Assembly (NCBI RefSeq): GCF_010206195.1
Contig: NZ_VIQT01000010.1
Span: 248,001-312,000 of the forward strand
From: Anaerotruncus colihominis
GTDB taxonomy: Bacteria > Bacillota > Clostridia > Oscillospirales > Ruminococcaceae
DNA: 64,000 bases
Direction of reading: 5' to 3'
Shown: piece by piece, positions 8,104-16,633 of the stretch
How the letters are laid out: each line of letters begins with the position of its first letter
How positions within the stretch are numbered: position 1 is the stretch's first letter
Notes under the pieces: generated by a model
Told to the model about the DNA's origin: nothing
Database searches by the model: none
Seen by the model: the letters and a program-made list of their open reading frames with translations, nothing else
Translations under genes and position numbers: made by a program

Positions 8104-8889
8104 TTACTCATTTCCACGAATATAAGTAATATAATCCATACAATAATCGTCTAATCCAGCCACAACGCGCGCCGCTGCGATTGCATCACGCATTGCGGGT
8201 GATACTGGGTCGATGATCGCACTGGAAAGCCCCGCAGCCATGGCCGCTGAAACGAATGCACTATTGATCAACGCACGGCGCGGCAAACCAAACGACACAT
8301 TCGAAAGACCACATGTTGTCTTGACATCGGGATACGCTCGCGCCATATACAGAATCGCGCCAAGCGCATTTTTCGCGCTCTCGCCATCCGTGGCAAGCGT
8401 CTCCACAAGCACATCCGCGTAAATCCGGTCGTCCGGAATGCTTGCGGCGCGCAGTTTTTCAACCAGACAATCCAGCTTTTGGCATTTTTCCTCCAGGCTA
8501 TGCGGCATATCCTCGTCGATCGGCAGGCCGACAATGGCCGCACCACTCTCCTTTGCAAGCGATGTCACCACATCAAAGCGGTCGGTGATCGTGGCGGAAT
8601 TGAGAATCAGAGGACGGTCGCCAGCTGCGTGTACCGCTGCTGCCATCACCGTTGGATCGGCTGTATCGATCATAATTCCACAATCACAATTTTCACGTAT
8701 CAACCCGATTGTCCACAGCATAGCCGCTTGTTCATCGGCTGCACAAATCGCTGTGTTGACATCCAGAAAAGCTGCGCCTGCCGCAGCCTGCATCCGAATC
8801 AGCTCTACTACTGTCTGCGTGTCGCGGGCTTCAAACGCCTGCTGCGCACGCGGAATCGAACTGTTGAGCTTTTCGCCAATGAGAATCAT
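8104..8889 (-). CDS. methyltetrahydrofolate:corrinoid methyltransferase-like (pterin-binding) protein
   Basis: The product is 261 residues, the length of AcsE-type MeTr. It begins MILIGEKLNSSIPRAQQAF. It contains FLDVNTA (pterin-binding Asp/Asn), IMIDTADPTVM, PLILNSAT and TTCGLSNVSFGLPRRALIN, the last being the LGLSN-S-RplIN pattern of this TIM-barrel family. It transfers the methyl group of methyl-THF to cob(I)alamin on a corrinoid protein. The start overlaps the end of the upstream homocysteine methyltransferase/MTHFR fusion by ATGA, so the two form a split methionine synthase pathway. The cobalamin-binding module is not in the window. Confidence 0.85.
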   Translation of the reverse strand: MILIGEKLNSSIPRAQQAFEARDTQTVVELIRMQAAAGAAFLDVNTAICAADEQAAMLWTIGLIRENCDCGIMIDTADPTVMAAAVHAAGDRPLILNSATITDRFDVVTSLAKESGAAIVGLPIDEDMPHSLEEKCQKLDCLVEKLRAASIPDDRIYADVLVETLATDGESAKNALGAILYMARAYPDVKTTCGLSNVSFGLPRRALINSAFVSAAMAAGLSSAIIDPVSPAMRDAIAAARVVAGLDDYCMDYITYIRGNE

Positions 8890-10634
8890 TGTTCATACCT
8901 CCTGATTTCTTCGATCAATCCCCGCACAATGTTCACCTTTTTCAATGGGGTCATAATATAAAAGCCATCAGCCGCGTCATAGACACGCTGCATAATGCCC
9001 GCACTGTACGCAACAGAAATCGCAGCGGCTTCATCCGGCGTCTTTCCTTCCAAAGAACGCACGACAGTGTCTGGAATTTCAATCCCGGACACCTCATTGA
9101 TTAAAAAGAGCGCATTTTTATAGCCTGCAACCGGCAAAATTCCCGCAAACAGGCGGCAATCTTTTAACTCCTGGCGGGCATACAGAAAATTGTCGACAGC
9201 TTCGTCACTAAAAATCGGCTGTGTAAACAGCATGGAGGCTCCAAGCGACAACTTCTTTTTTGCGCGTGCAAGTTCCACGCCGAAATTTACAGCGTTCACA
9301 TTGAGCGCGCCGCCAATTAAAAACGGCGCGTCTGCAAACACCTCATTGTTCATGCTGTGAATCCATGCGATCAAATCGAATGAACTGAGGTGATACACAC
9401 CGTCCGAGCCGCGCGTCCCAGCTTGCATCGGCGGATCTCCCGTGACTATCAGTGCGCGGTTGATCCCTTCGAACGCCGCGCCGAGCAGCCCCGCACGCAA
9501 AGCGATATGGTTTTTGTCCCGGCAGGAGATGTGCGGCATCACCTCAATCCCCGCTTCGCGTCTGATTTTCGCGGCTGTCATCAGGCTGTCCGCGCGTGTG
9601 CGTGACAACGGCGAATCGGTCACTGTGATCAGATCAACGCCGCATGCGCGCAGCTCTGATGCAGCCGCCAGCACAAATGAACAATCGTAGTCAAACGGCG
9701 GATCAAGTTCAACCGCAATTTCCTTGTGTAGCAGGCCCGGGCGGCCGCCGCCAGGCGCGTCAGCGCCTGTGGCCGGAGCCGCTAGCGGCTCCGGCCAGCC
9801 CGCCCCTTCGGGGCGGGCTGCGGCGGCCGCCAGTGCGGCGGCGGCACGGCGGATATGCTGCGGCGTTGTGCCGCAGCATCCGCCGAGAATGTCGGCGCCG
9901 TCCATATACAAAGCGGCGAGCTGCTGAGCAAAATAATCAGCGTTATCCTCAAAAAAAACACGTCCATTGAGCGATGAAGGATATCCCGCATTCGGCATTG
10001 CGACAACAGGCTTCACACGCTGTCCAAGCGCACGAAGCAAGCTGCGCATATGGCTCGGGCCGCAAGAGCAATTGAGTCCCACAGCATCGACACATGGATC
10101 AGACTCCGCCTGGTCAAACAGTGTGCGGCAATACAATCCACGTCGAGAATAGCCATCCTGTGAAACGGCAAAGGATACAATCACCATCGCATCTGGAACA
10201 CTTTGGCGGATCAGGTCGACTGCGGGCCGCACATCCTGATAAGAAGCCAGCGTCTCAAACAAAAAATCATGCGCGCCAAGATCCAGAAAATTCCGGACAA
10301 TTGTGAGATAATCCATCTCTGCCGTATCGGCGCAGATCCCACCAATATCGGCGAATACGCGCGCGCCGCTCTCCTGTGCAGCGCGCTGTGCGAGCGACCA
10401 ACCAGCCGCGATGATCTCGTTAAGCCGTACGGAATCGGAAATAGATACAGGATTGGCCGCAAATGTATTTGTTTTAAGCGCATCACAACCGGACGCTATA
10501 TATTCGCGATGAATATCCAGGACTGTTTGCGGAGCAGTCAGATTAGCCAGCTCACAAGGGGCCTCATTGCCTGTTTTTGAAAAATAATAGGTGCCAAACG
10601 CACCATCAAATAAGTATGGCCGGTCAAAACGCAC
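8886..10634 (-). CDS. bifunctional homocysteine S-methyltransferase / methylenetetrahydrofolate reductase
   Basis: The product is 582 residues from a GTG at 10634, which has GGAGG seven bases upstream; the longer frame has no ribosome site. Residues 1 to about 280 are a zinc-dependent homocysteine methyltransferase barrel (DGAFGTYYF, DALKTNTFAAN, the metal cysteines in GLNCSCGPSHM and GGCCGTTPQHI). Residues about 305-582 are a MetF-type reductase (LITVTDSPLSRTRADSL, ALIVTGDPPMQ, LGASMLFTQPIFS). It would generate 5-methyl-THF and, with the MeTr-like partner, methionine. Fusions of these two domains occur in Firmicutes. The linker, about residues 270-305, is encoded by a compound palindrome annotated separately. 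Confidence 0.9.
   Translation of the reverse strand: MRFDRPYLFDGAFGTYYFSKTGNEAPCELANLTAPQTVLDIHREYIASGCDALKTNTFAANPVSISDSVRLNEIIAAGWSLAQRAAQESGARVFADIGGICADTAEMDYLTIVRNFLDLGAHDFLFETLASYQDVRPAVDLIRQSVPDAMVIVSFAVSQDGYSRRGLYCRTLFDQAESDPCVDAVGLNCSCGPSHMRSLLRALGQRVKPVVAMPNAGYPSSLNGRVFFEDNADYFAQQLAALYMDGADILGGCCGTTPQHIRRAAAALAAAAARPEGAGWPEPLAAPATGADAPGGGRPGLLHKEIAVELDPPFDYDCSFVLAAASELRACGVDLITVTDSPLSRTRADSLMTAAKIRREAGIEVMPHISCRDKNHIALRAGLLGAAFEGINRALIVTGDPPMQAGTRGSDGVYHLSSFDLIAWIHSMNNEVFADAPFLIGGALNVNAVNFGVELARAKKKLSLGASMLFTQPIFSDEAVDNFLYARQELKDCRLFAGILPVAGYKNALFLINEVSGIEIPDTVVRSLEGKTPDEAAAISVAYSAGIMQRVYDAADGFYIMTPLKKVNIVRGLIEEIRRYEQ
9741..9830. repeat. compound palindromic insert inside a coding region
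   Basis: Four nested or adjacent inverted repeats are seen. An 11-bp outer pair (9741-9751 with 9820-9830) encloses GGCGCGTCAGCGCC (9754-9767), a 26-bp perfect palindrome around GCCGCTAGCGGC (9771-9796), and AGCCCGCCCC-TTC-GGGGCGGGCT (9797-9819). The segment is in frame and encodes an Ala/Pro/Gly linker between the two enzyme domains of the fusion gene. Confidence 0.85.
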
Positions 10635-11076
10635 AATACAGCCTCCTTGATGTATGATATCGTTTGTATACAGATACACATAAAAATTCTGATCAACCTA
10701 TGCGCTCAATGCCGCAAAGGCGAAACAAACCACTGTGCCAGGTTGTCCACGGCTTGGATGATAGATTGGAAAAACAGCGGAGCGCACCCATCAGATCATC
10801 CGGGCGGCCGAATCAATATGGGTATAAAAACCGCAAAGCAGTTATTGATACCAGGTTATTATAAAGTCTGACCATACGGCAGCCGCCATCTGGCGGCTGC
10901 AAACGGCTTGGCCATTTGCCCTGCGCATATTGTATCACGCTTTTGGAAAAATTGCCAGACTATACCGCAGCTGTCGCTATATAATTCCCAGCTGGCACTT
11001 GTGGGCGGCTTCTCTAAACATTGTATACCTTGTATAATCAGAATGCAAATGATTTGTGAATTTTTACAGAATCTCG
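10635..11076. other. intergenic region with one hairpin; no gene recognised
   Basis: A 440-bp gap upstream of the leftward methyltransferase fusion. A 10-bp perfect stem GCAGCCGCCA/TGGCGGCTGC lies at 10879-10900. I searched the leftward strand for S-box or cobalamin-riboswitch landmarks expected for a methionine gene and could not identify them. A TATAAT at 11033-11038 could serve a rightward promoter. No ORF with a ribosome site is apparent. Confidence 0.4.
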
Positions 11077-11135
11077 TTGACAAATTCCTCATGAAGGATT
11101 ACCATTAATTAGACAGCTAACGATTAGCTGTCTAA
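11077..11135 (+). promoter_or_regulatory. promoter and palindromic operator of the MarR-ABC operon
   Basis: TTGACA at 11077-11082, a 17-bp spacer, and TACCAT at 11100-11105. Four bases later comes a perfect 12-bp inverted repeat, TTAGACAGCTAA-CGA-TTAGCTGTCTAA (11109-11135), covering the expected transcript start. Its form and position fit a binding site for the MarR protein encoded 40 bp downstream, implying autorepression. Confidence 0.8.
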
Positions 11136-11174
11136 CTTTTTGATTGTGTAGCCGTTTAAAAAGGAGCTGTCATC

Positions 11175-11675
11175 ATGAAAGACCCGCGCGCTTCATCCCA
11201 GGGGCAACCAGCAGATTTACATCGTGCCGTTCATTTACATTGGGACTTAATTTCCCTGCACAAGCAATGCGCAAACCGTCTGCTTTGTGCCCATAATATT
11301 CATATAGGACAACAGTCTCTGCTGTTCATGCTCAAACATATGGGCGCATGCAATCAAAAGGAATTGGCGCGCGCACTGCACATCAGTCCCGCCACCATTG
11401 CAATCTCACTCAAGCGTCTGGAACGTTCCGGACTGGTGCGGCGTGTGCCGGATCAGCAGGACTTGCGCTCCAATCGGATCGAACTGACACAGGCTGGCGT
11501 GGAATCCGCCGATTACGCCGAGAAGGTAATTGACCAAATCACAGAACGTTCATTTGAGGATTTCAGCGCGGCGGAATTCGAACAGCTTATCTCCTTGTTG
11601 TCGCGTATGGCGGCAAATCTCCGGGTATTTCGAGACAATTTACAAAAAAAGGAGGAATCCTCTTGCGGCAAGTAA
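11175..11675 (+). CDS. MarR-family transcriptional regulator
   Basis: The product is 166 residues. The winged helix-turn-helix occupies residues 45-115: QQSLLFMLKHMGACNQKELARAL, recognition helix SPATIAISLKRLERSGLVRR, then the wing VPDQQDLRSNRIELT with the conserved D-x-R-S/x-N/R motif. Long N- and C-terminal helices would form the dimer. It is the first gene of an operon with two ABC half-exporters, and a perfect palindrome precedes it. It most likely represses the exporters until a drug-like ligand binds. GGAGC precedes the ATG. Its stop lies downstream of the TTG start of the next gene. Confidence 0.92.
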   Translation: MKDPRASSQGQPADLHRAVHLHWDLISLHKQCANRLLCAHNIHIGQQSLLFMLKHMGACNQKELARALHISPATIAISLKRLERSGLVRRVPDQQDLRSNRIELTQAGVESADYAEKVIDQITERSFEDFSAAEFEQLISLLSRMAANLRVFRDNLQKKEESSCGK

Positions 11676-13390
11676 TGTCGTATCTCACGCCTTATAAAAA
11701 GTCGGTTGCCATCGCAGTGGCGTTTATGCTGCTCGACGTTGTGTGTGAGGTGACTCAGCCGACGCTGATGTCCAACATTGTCGGCATTGGTATTCAGTCG
11801 GGCAACATTTCTTATATCGTCGGCACCGGTTCCCTTATGATCCTGTTCGCACTGATCGCCATTTTGGCGGGTTTTGGCAATGCACGTCATTCCGCAAAGG
11901 CTGGCGTCGGCTTTGCAGCCGGCCTTCGTCGCGGTCTCTTTGAAAAGGTACAGCAATTTTCGTTTAAAAACATCGACGCTTTTTCAACCGCATCGCTTGC
12001 GACGCGGTTGACAAACGACGTAACACTGCTCCAAAACGCGGGTATTATGACGCTGCGGCTGATGATCCGCGCGCCGCTCATGTTCGTTTTCGCCATGATT
12101 ATGGCCATTCGCATGAACGCCGAGCTTGCAGTCATTCTTGTTGTAATTATCCCTATCCTTTTGTTATCTCTTGGACTCATTATCACGCGCGCACTGCCTC
12201 TATTCAACAAACTGCAGGTGCGCGTTGACGCCCTCAACGGCAGCGTGCAGGAAAATCTGACAAACGTGCGCGTCGTCAAATCCTTTGTGCGCCAGGATTT
12301 TGAAAAGAAAAAATTTAAGGTCTCCAATGACAGCCTAACCGATGCCTCCCTGCGCGCAATGAATGTCGTCATCTTCAGTATGCCGGTCATGATGCTGGTT
12401 ATGAATCTCTCCACTGTAGCGGTTGTTTGGTTTGGCGGCAGCCAGGTGATCGGTGGCTTGCTGACCGCAGCCGATATGGTCGCCTTTATCAATTACATTT
12501 TCCAGATCCTTATGTCTTTGATGATGCTTTCTATGATGTTTGTCCTGATTTCCCGCGCATCCGCTTCATATAAGCGGGCAATCGAAGTCCTGTCCGCCGA
12601 AATTGATTTAACGGATATCCCTAACGCACAGGAATACACAATCAAAGGCGATGTAAAATTTGAACATGTGTGCTTCAAGTATGATCCGGAGCATCCAAAT
12701 AACATCCTGACAGATATCGATTTTGAGGCAAAGCCCGGCCAGACCATCGCTGTGATCGGCGGCACGGGCGCTGGTAAAAGCTCTCTGGTCCAATTGATCC
12801 CGCGCCTGTATGATGTGACTGAAGGGCGCGTTCTGATCGACGGCCGCGATGTGCGCAATTATACGATCGAATCGCTGCGCAGCCAGATCGGCGTTGTACT
12901 CCAGAAAAACACCCTGTTTTCAGGCACAATACGCGACAACATCAAGTGGGGCAATGAGCATGCCACTGACGGCGAGGTGATCGAGGCCGCCAAGGCCGCT
13001 CAGGCGCACGACTTTATCATGAGCTTTCCAAAGGGATACGACACCTGGATTGAACAGGGAGGCGTCAATGTCTCCGGCGGACAAAAGCAGCGGCTTTGCA
13101 TTGCGCGCGCTATGCTGAAAAAACCGCCGATCCTTATTCTGGACGACAGCACCAGCGCCGTCGATACCGCAACCGAGGCCAAAATCCGCGAAGCCTTTTG
13201 CACCACGCTGCGCCGGACAACGAAATTTATCATCGCGCAGCGTATCTCCTCTGTCAAGGATGCAGATCAGATCATTATCCTTTCCGACGGCCGTATTTCA
13301 GCCATCGGTACACATGAGCAGCTGCTCGCCACCAGCGAGGATTATCAGGAAATCTATTATTCACAGCAGGAAAAGGAGGGGAATGCGTAA
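11663..13390 (+). CDS. heterodimeric ABC multidrug exporter half, degenerate ATP-site subunit
   Basis: The product is 575 residues: six membrane helices (residues about 10-300), then a nucleotide-binding domain. Walker A is GGTGAGKSS, the signature is VSGGQKQRL, and Walker B is ILILDDSTSAVD. The catalytic Glu after Walker B is Asp here, and the H-loop His is replaced by Gln (IIAQRISSV). Those changes mark the non-hydrolytic site of asymmetric exporters such as BmrC/D- or LmrC/D-type pairs. The TTG at 11663 was chosen because GGAGGA lies six bases upstream; an ATG at 11675 overlaps the marR stop. It ends TAATG, coupled to its partner. Export of drugs or lipids is inferred. Confidence 0.92.
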   Translation: MRQVMSYLTPYKKSVAIAVAFMLLDVVCEVTQPTLMSNIVGIGIQSGNISYIVGTGSLMILFALIAILAGFGNARHSAKAGVGFAAGLRRGLFEKVQQFSFKNIDAFSTASLATRLTNDVTLLQNAGIMTLRLMIRAPLMFVFAMIMAIRMNAELAVILVVIIPILLLSLGLIITRALPLFNKLQVRVDALNGSVQENLTNVRVVKSFVRQDFEKKKFKVSNDSLTDASLRAMNVVIFSMPVMMLVMNLSTVAVVWFGGSQVIGGLLTAADMVAFINYIFQILMSLMMLSMMFVLISRASASYKRAIEVLSAEIDLTDIPNAQEYTIKGDVKFEHVCFKYDPEHPNNILTDIDFEAKPGQTIAVIGGTGAGKSSLVQLIPRLYDVTEGRVLIDGRDVRNYTIESLRSQIGVVLQKNTLFSGTIRDNIKWGNEHATDGEVIEAAKAAQAHDFIMSFPKGYDTWIEQGGVNVSGGQKQRLCIARAMLKKPPILILDDSTSAVDTATEAKIREAFCTTLRRTTKFIIAQRISSVKDADQIIILSDGRISAIGTHEQLLATSEDYQEIYYSQQEKEGNA

Positions 13391-15243
13391 TGCCGAACCG
13401 CAAACAATCCGCAATGGAAAAGCCGAAAAATTTTGGCGCTTCAATCGCGTTTGTCTGGAGCTACCTGCGCCGCCGCAAGCCGCTTCTCTTTCTCGCGGGA
13501 CTGATGGTTCTTTTCAATATCGGCGCGTCGCTGGCCGGTACGGCCATGTTGCAGCCGATCATCGACAATTTTTTGGAGCCGGTGCGCGCGCTTTCCGTAT
13601 CAGAGCGGTTCACAGGGCTTTTGCAGGGCGTTATCACTTTGCTTTGCATCTATCTTGTCGCTGTCGCCGCCAGCTATCTGCAAATGCGTTTGATGATGAC
13701 GGCCACACAGCGTTCCATCAACGACCTGCGCCGCGACCTGTTTGATCATTTGCAGGATTTGTCGGTCCGTTATTATGACACCCATACGCATGGCGAAATG
13801 ATGAGCCGTTTTTCCAACGATGTGGACACACTCAACGATGCTCTTGCCAATTCGTTGACTTCGCTGTTCTCGAGCGTCATCACCCTCGCCGGTATCCTCG
13901 CGCTGATGATCAGCAAGAGCATCCCTCTGACAATTCTGACGCTTCTGATGACGCCGGTCATGTTCTTTGTCGCTGGCCGTCTGATGCGCGCCAGCAGCAA
14001 ATATTTTGTCGCACAGCAGGCAAACCTTGGCCGCGTCAATGGATACGTTGAGGAAATTATTACAGGACAAAAGGTTGTCAAGGTGTTCTGCCATGAGCCG
14101 GACGCGCTTGCTGAATTTGACCGGCTCAATGGGGATTTGCAGCAAACCGCAACAATAGCGCAGAGCTATTCCGGTCTGATGATGCCGGTGATGATGAATA
14201 TTTCCACGATCAATTATGCGCTTGTCGCCATGATTGGCGGCGTACTTGCCGTCTTTGGGCATATCAGCGTCGGCGGGCTTGTCGTATTCTTACAGCTAAC
14301 GCGTCAATTCAGCCGCCCAATCACTGAGGCGTCGAGCCAATATAACGCTGTTATCACAGCGATCGCGGGCGCAGAGCGCATCCACGAGGTGATGTGCGAG
14401 GCGGCCGAGGACCCCGATCCGCCGCACGCGGCGGACCTGGTCCATGAAAACGGCGCGTTTTTCTGGCAGCAATATGATGATTCGGGTCATCCGGCCGCAT
14501 GTGTCCCGGTGCGCGGCGATGTCAAATTTGAGGACGTGACCTTTGGCTACAACGAGGATAAAACAATTCTCAAGCATATCTCCCTGTACGCAAAGCCCGG
14601 GCAAAAAATTGCCTTTGTAGGTTCGACAGGTGCCGGCAAAACAACGATCACCAATCTTTTGACACGTTTTTATGATATCCGGGAGGGTGTCATTACAATT
14701 GACGGCATTGATATCCGTAAAATTAAAAAGGACAGTCTGCGCCGTTCGCTGTCAATGGTACTACAGGATACGCACCTTTTTACTGGAACCGTGCGTGAAA
14801 ACATCCGCTACGGCCGGCTTGACGCGACCGACCAGGAGGTTGAGGACGCCGCAAAGCTTGCCTCGGCGCATTCATTTATCTCCCGCCTGCCGCATGGCTA
14901 TGATACAGTGATCGAGGGTGACGGCGCGAACCTGAGCCAGGGACAGCGTCAATTGCTCAATATCGCACGTGCCGCCGTGGCCGACGCTCCGATTTTAATT
15001 CTTGACGAGGCGACCAGCTCCGTCGACACCCGCACGGAACGCCATATTGAACATGGCCTCGACCGGCTGATGCAGGGCCGCACAACGTTTATCATCGCGC
15101 ATCGTCTGTCAACCGTTCGCAATTCAAACGCCATCATGGTGCTTGAACAGGGCGAAATTATTGAGCGTGGCAGCCATGACGATCTGCTCAAAGAACATGG
15201 CCGTTATTACCAGCTCTACACTGGCGCTGTCGAGTTGGACTAA
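13390..15243 (+). CDS. heterodimeric ABC multidrug exporter half, catalytic subunit
   Basis: The product is 617 residues: a transmembrane domain (residues about 25-330), then an ATPase domain with Walker A GSTGAGKTT, Walker B ILILDEATSSVD and H-loop IIAHRLSTV all intact. Its signature is LSQGQRQLL, with Gln for the usual Gly, so the composite site that uses this signature is the weak one. It thus complements the preceding subunit, which has a degenerate Walker B and H-loop. A 30-residue insertion before the ATPase domain (AAEDPDPPHAADLV and following) is acidic. It is coupled to the upstream gene by TAATG. A strong hairpin terminator follows 70 bp downstream. Confidence 0.92.
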   Translation: MPNRKQSAMEKPKNFGASIAFVWSYLRRRKPLLFLAGLMVLFNIGASLAGTAMLQPIIDNFLEPVRALSVSERFTGLLQGVITLLCIYLVAVAASYLQMRLMMTATQRSINDLRRDLFDHLQDLSVRYYDTHTHGEMMSRFSNDVDTLNDALANSLTSLFSSVITLAGILALMISKSIPLTILTLLMTPVMFFVAGRLMRASSKYFVAQQANLGRVNGYVEEIITGQKVVKVFCHEPDALAEFDRLNGDLQQTATIAQSYSGLMMPVMMNISTINYALVAMIGGVLAVFGHISVGGLVVFLQLTRQFSRPITEASSQYNAVITAIAGAERIHEVMCEAAEDPDPPHAADLVHENGAFFWQQYDDSGHPAACVPVRGDVKFEDVTFGYNEDKTILKHISLYAKPGQKIAFVGSTGAGKTTITNLLTRFYDIREGVITIDGIDIRKIKKDSLRRSLSMVLQDTHLFTGTVRENIRYGRLDATDQEVEDAAKLASAHSFISRLPHGYDTVIEGDGANLSQGQRQLLNIARAAVADAPILILDEATSSVDTRTERHIEHGLDRLMQGRTTFIIAHRLSTVRNSNAIMVLEQGEIIERGSHDDLLKEHGRYYQLYTGAVELD

Positions 15244-15312
15244 ACGAACAACGTCGGGCCGCATTCCGATCCTTTTTTCTTTAGACGCGCCGCGGACAGC
15301 GGCGCGTCCAGC

Positions 15313-15350
15313 TAAAACGGCAGCATCATTCATAAATGATGCTGCCGTTT
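15313..15350. terminator. bidirectional intrinsic terminator
   Basis: A 17-bp perfect stem, AAAACGGCAGCATCATT/AATGATGCTGCCGTTTT with a CATA loop. A- and T-runs on both sides serve the rightward ABC operon and the leftward mnmA gene. Confidence 0.9.
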
Positions 15351-15377
15351 TCATCAAAGCAATGAAAAAACAGGGCG

Positions 15378-16427
15378 TCAGCCGGCGGCGGAAATCGTCG
15401 CGCCGCCGAGCACGCGGTCATTGTCATAGAAAACAACGGCTTGTCCCGGCGTAATGGCGCGCTGCGGCGCGTCGAATTGAACCCATATCTTTCCCTCCCC
15501 CAGCGGAGTGATCGTTGCAGGTGCAGGCGTATGCGCATAACGGATCTTCGCACAGGCCCGCAGAGGCGTTTTTAGCATATCAAAGGCGATCAGCCGCAGA
15601 TCGTCTGCGGTCAGCTTATCACAGAACACTGCGGATTCGTCCGACAGCGTCACTGTATTGGTAGCCGGGTCCAAGCGGCTGACATACTTGTGCGTTCCAA
15701 AGGCCACCCCGAGGCCGCGCCGCTGCCCGATGGTATAATGAAGCACGCCGCGGTGACGCCCAATCACATGGCCAGCGTCATTGATAAAATTCCCAGGTTC
15801 GCTTGCTTTGCCAGTATAACGCTCAATAAAAGCGGCATAGTCGCCATCCGGCACAAAGCAGATGTCCTGGCTGTCAGCCTTCGCCTGAACCGGCAAGCCG
15901 GCTTCGGCGGCAAACGCCCGCACCTCGTCCTTTGTATAACCGTCAACCGGCAACAGCAACCGTGAAAGCTGCTCCTGTGACAGATGATACAGTACGTATG
16001 ATTGATCTTTGCGCGTCTGCCTGCTGCGCTGAAGGCAATAGCGGCCGGCTGCCCGATCATAGGCGACGCCGGCGTAATGCCCAGTGGAAATATGCGTATA
16101 TCCCAAGCGTATGGCGTCCTGTAAAAACGCGCCGAATTTGACCGAACGGTTACAGGCGACACATGGGTTTGGTGTTTTTCCTGTCAGATAACTGTCCACG
16201 AAATGTTCCAGAACGTGTTTCTGAAATAAAGCCCGGTAATCAAATACATAATGCCGGATTCCAAGGCGGTCACAGACGGCGCGCGCGTCCAGGACATTCC
16301 CCTCCGGGCAGCCGTCAAACAGCTCAAAAGTTGCGCCGGCTACCTTGTATCCCTGCTTTTTGAGCAGCAATGCCGCAACGGAGCTGTCAACACCTCCGCT
16401 CATTGCGACCAAAACGCTTCTCTCCAT
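15378..16427 (-). CDS. mnmA: tRNA-specific 2-thiouridylase
   Basis: The product is 349 residues. It catalyses sulfur insertion at C2 of wobble uridine 34 in Lys, Glu and Gln tRNAs, using persulfide sulfur relayed from a cysteine desulfurase. The PP-loop SGGVDSS lies at residues 10-16. The catalytic cysteines are in NPCVACNRSVKFG and SQDICFVPDGDY. IGQRRGLGVAFG and the C-terminal beta-barrel TPGQAVVFYDNDRVLGGATI are typical. GGAGGG precedes the ATG. A NifS-type desulfurase encoded at 34.8 kb could be the sulfur donor. It has its own TTGAAA/TATAAT promoter. Confidence 0.96.
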   Translation of the reverse strand: MERSVLVAMSGGVDSSVAALLLKKQGYKVAGATFELFDGCPEGNVLDARAVCDRLGIRHYVFDYRALFQKHVLEHFVDSYLTGKTPNPCVACNRSVKFGAFLQDAIRLGYTHISTGHYAGVAYDRAAGRYCLQRSRQTRKDQSYVLYHLSQEQLSRLLLPVDGYTKDEVRAFAAEAGLPVQAKADSQDICFVPDGDYAAFIERYTGKASEPGNFINDAGHVIGRHRGVLHYTIGQRRGLGVAFGTHKYVSRLDPATNTVTLSDESAVFCDKLTADDLRLIAFDMLKTPLRACAKIRYAHTPAPATITPLGEGKIWVQFDAPQRAITPGQAVVFYDNDRVLGGATISAAG

Positions 16428-16448
16428 TCTGTCCCTCCAAAAATATCA

Positions 16449-16477
16449 GGCGGAGCCGCACACTGTGAGGCTCCGCC
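16449..16477. other. hairpin in the mnmA 5' untranslated region
   Basis: A 9-bp perfect stem GGCGGAGCC/GGCTCCGCC around an 11-base loop. It lies between the mnmA promoter and its start codon. There is no adjacent T-run, so it is not a clear terminator. Confidence 0.5.
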
Positions 16478-16562
16478 CAACTCTGCACATATGGCCGTCC
16501 TATGGCTGCCTGCGAAAGGCCCCCCTCCATATCTGCGGACAAATTCATATGCGGCTGTCTAT

Positions 16563-16591
16563 ATTATACACTGTGTATTGTCTTTTTTCAA
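16563..16591 (-). promoter_or_regulatory. sigma-A-type promoter of mnmA
   Basis: Reading leftward: TTGAAA (16591-16586), a 17-bp spacer, TATAAT (16568-16563). The transcript would have about 125 bases of leader before the mnmA ATG. Confidence 0.75.
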
Positions 16592-16633
16592 TAGGCTTGT
16601 CCAAATTACCCTACGTAAATAACGCCGGCTCAT

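Noticed and set aside
10635..10870. S-box or cobalamin riboswitch upstream of the homocysteine methyltransferase fusion
   Set aside because: Expected for such a gene, but I could not identify the conserved cores; only a simple hairpin further upstream is visible.
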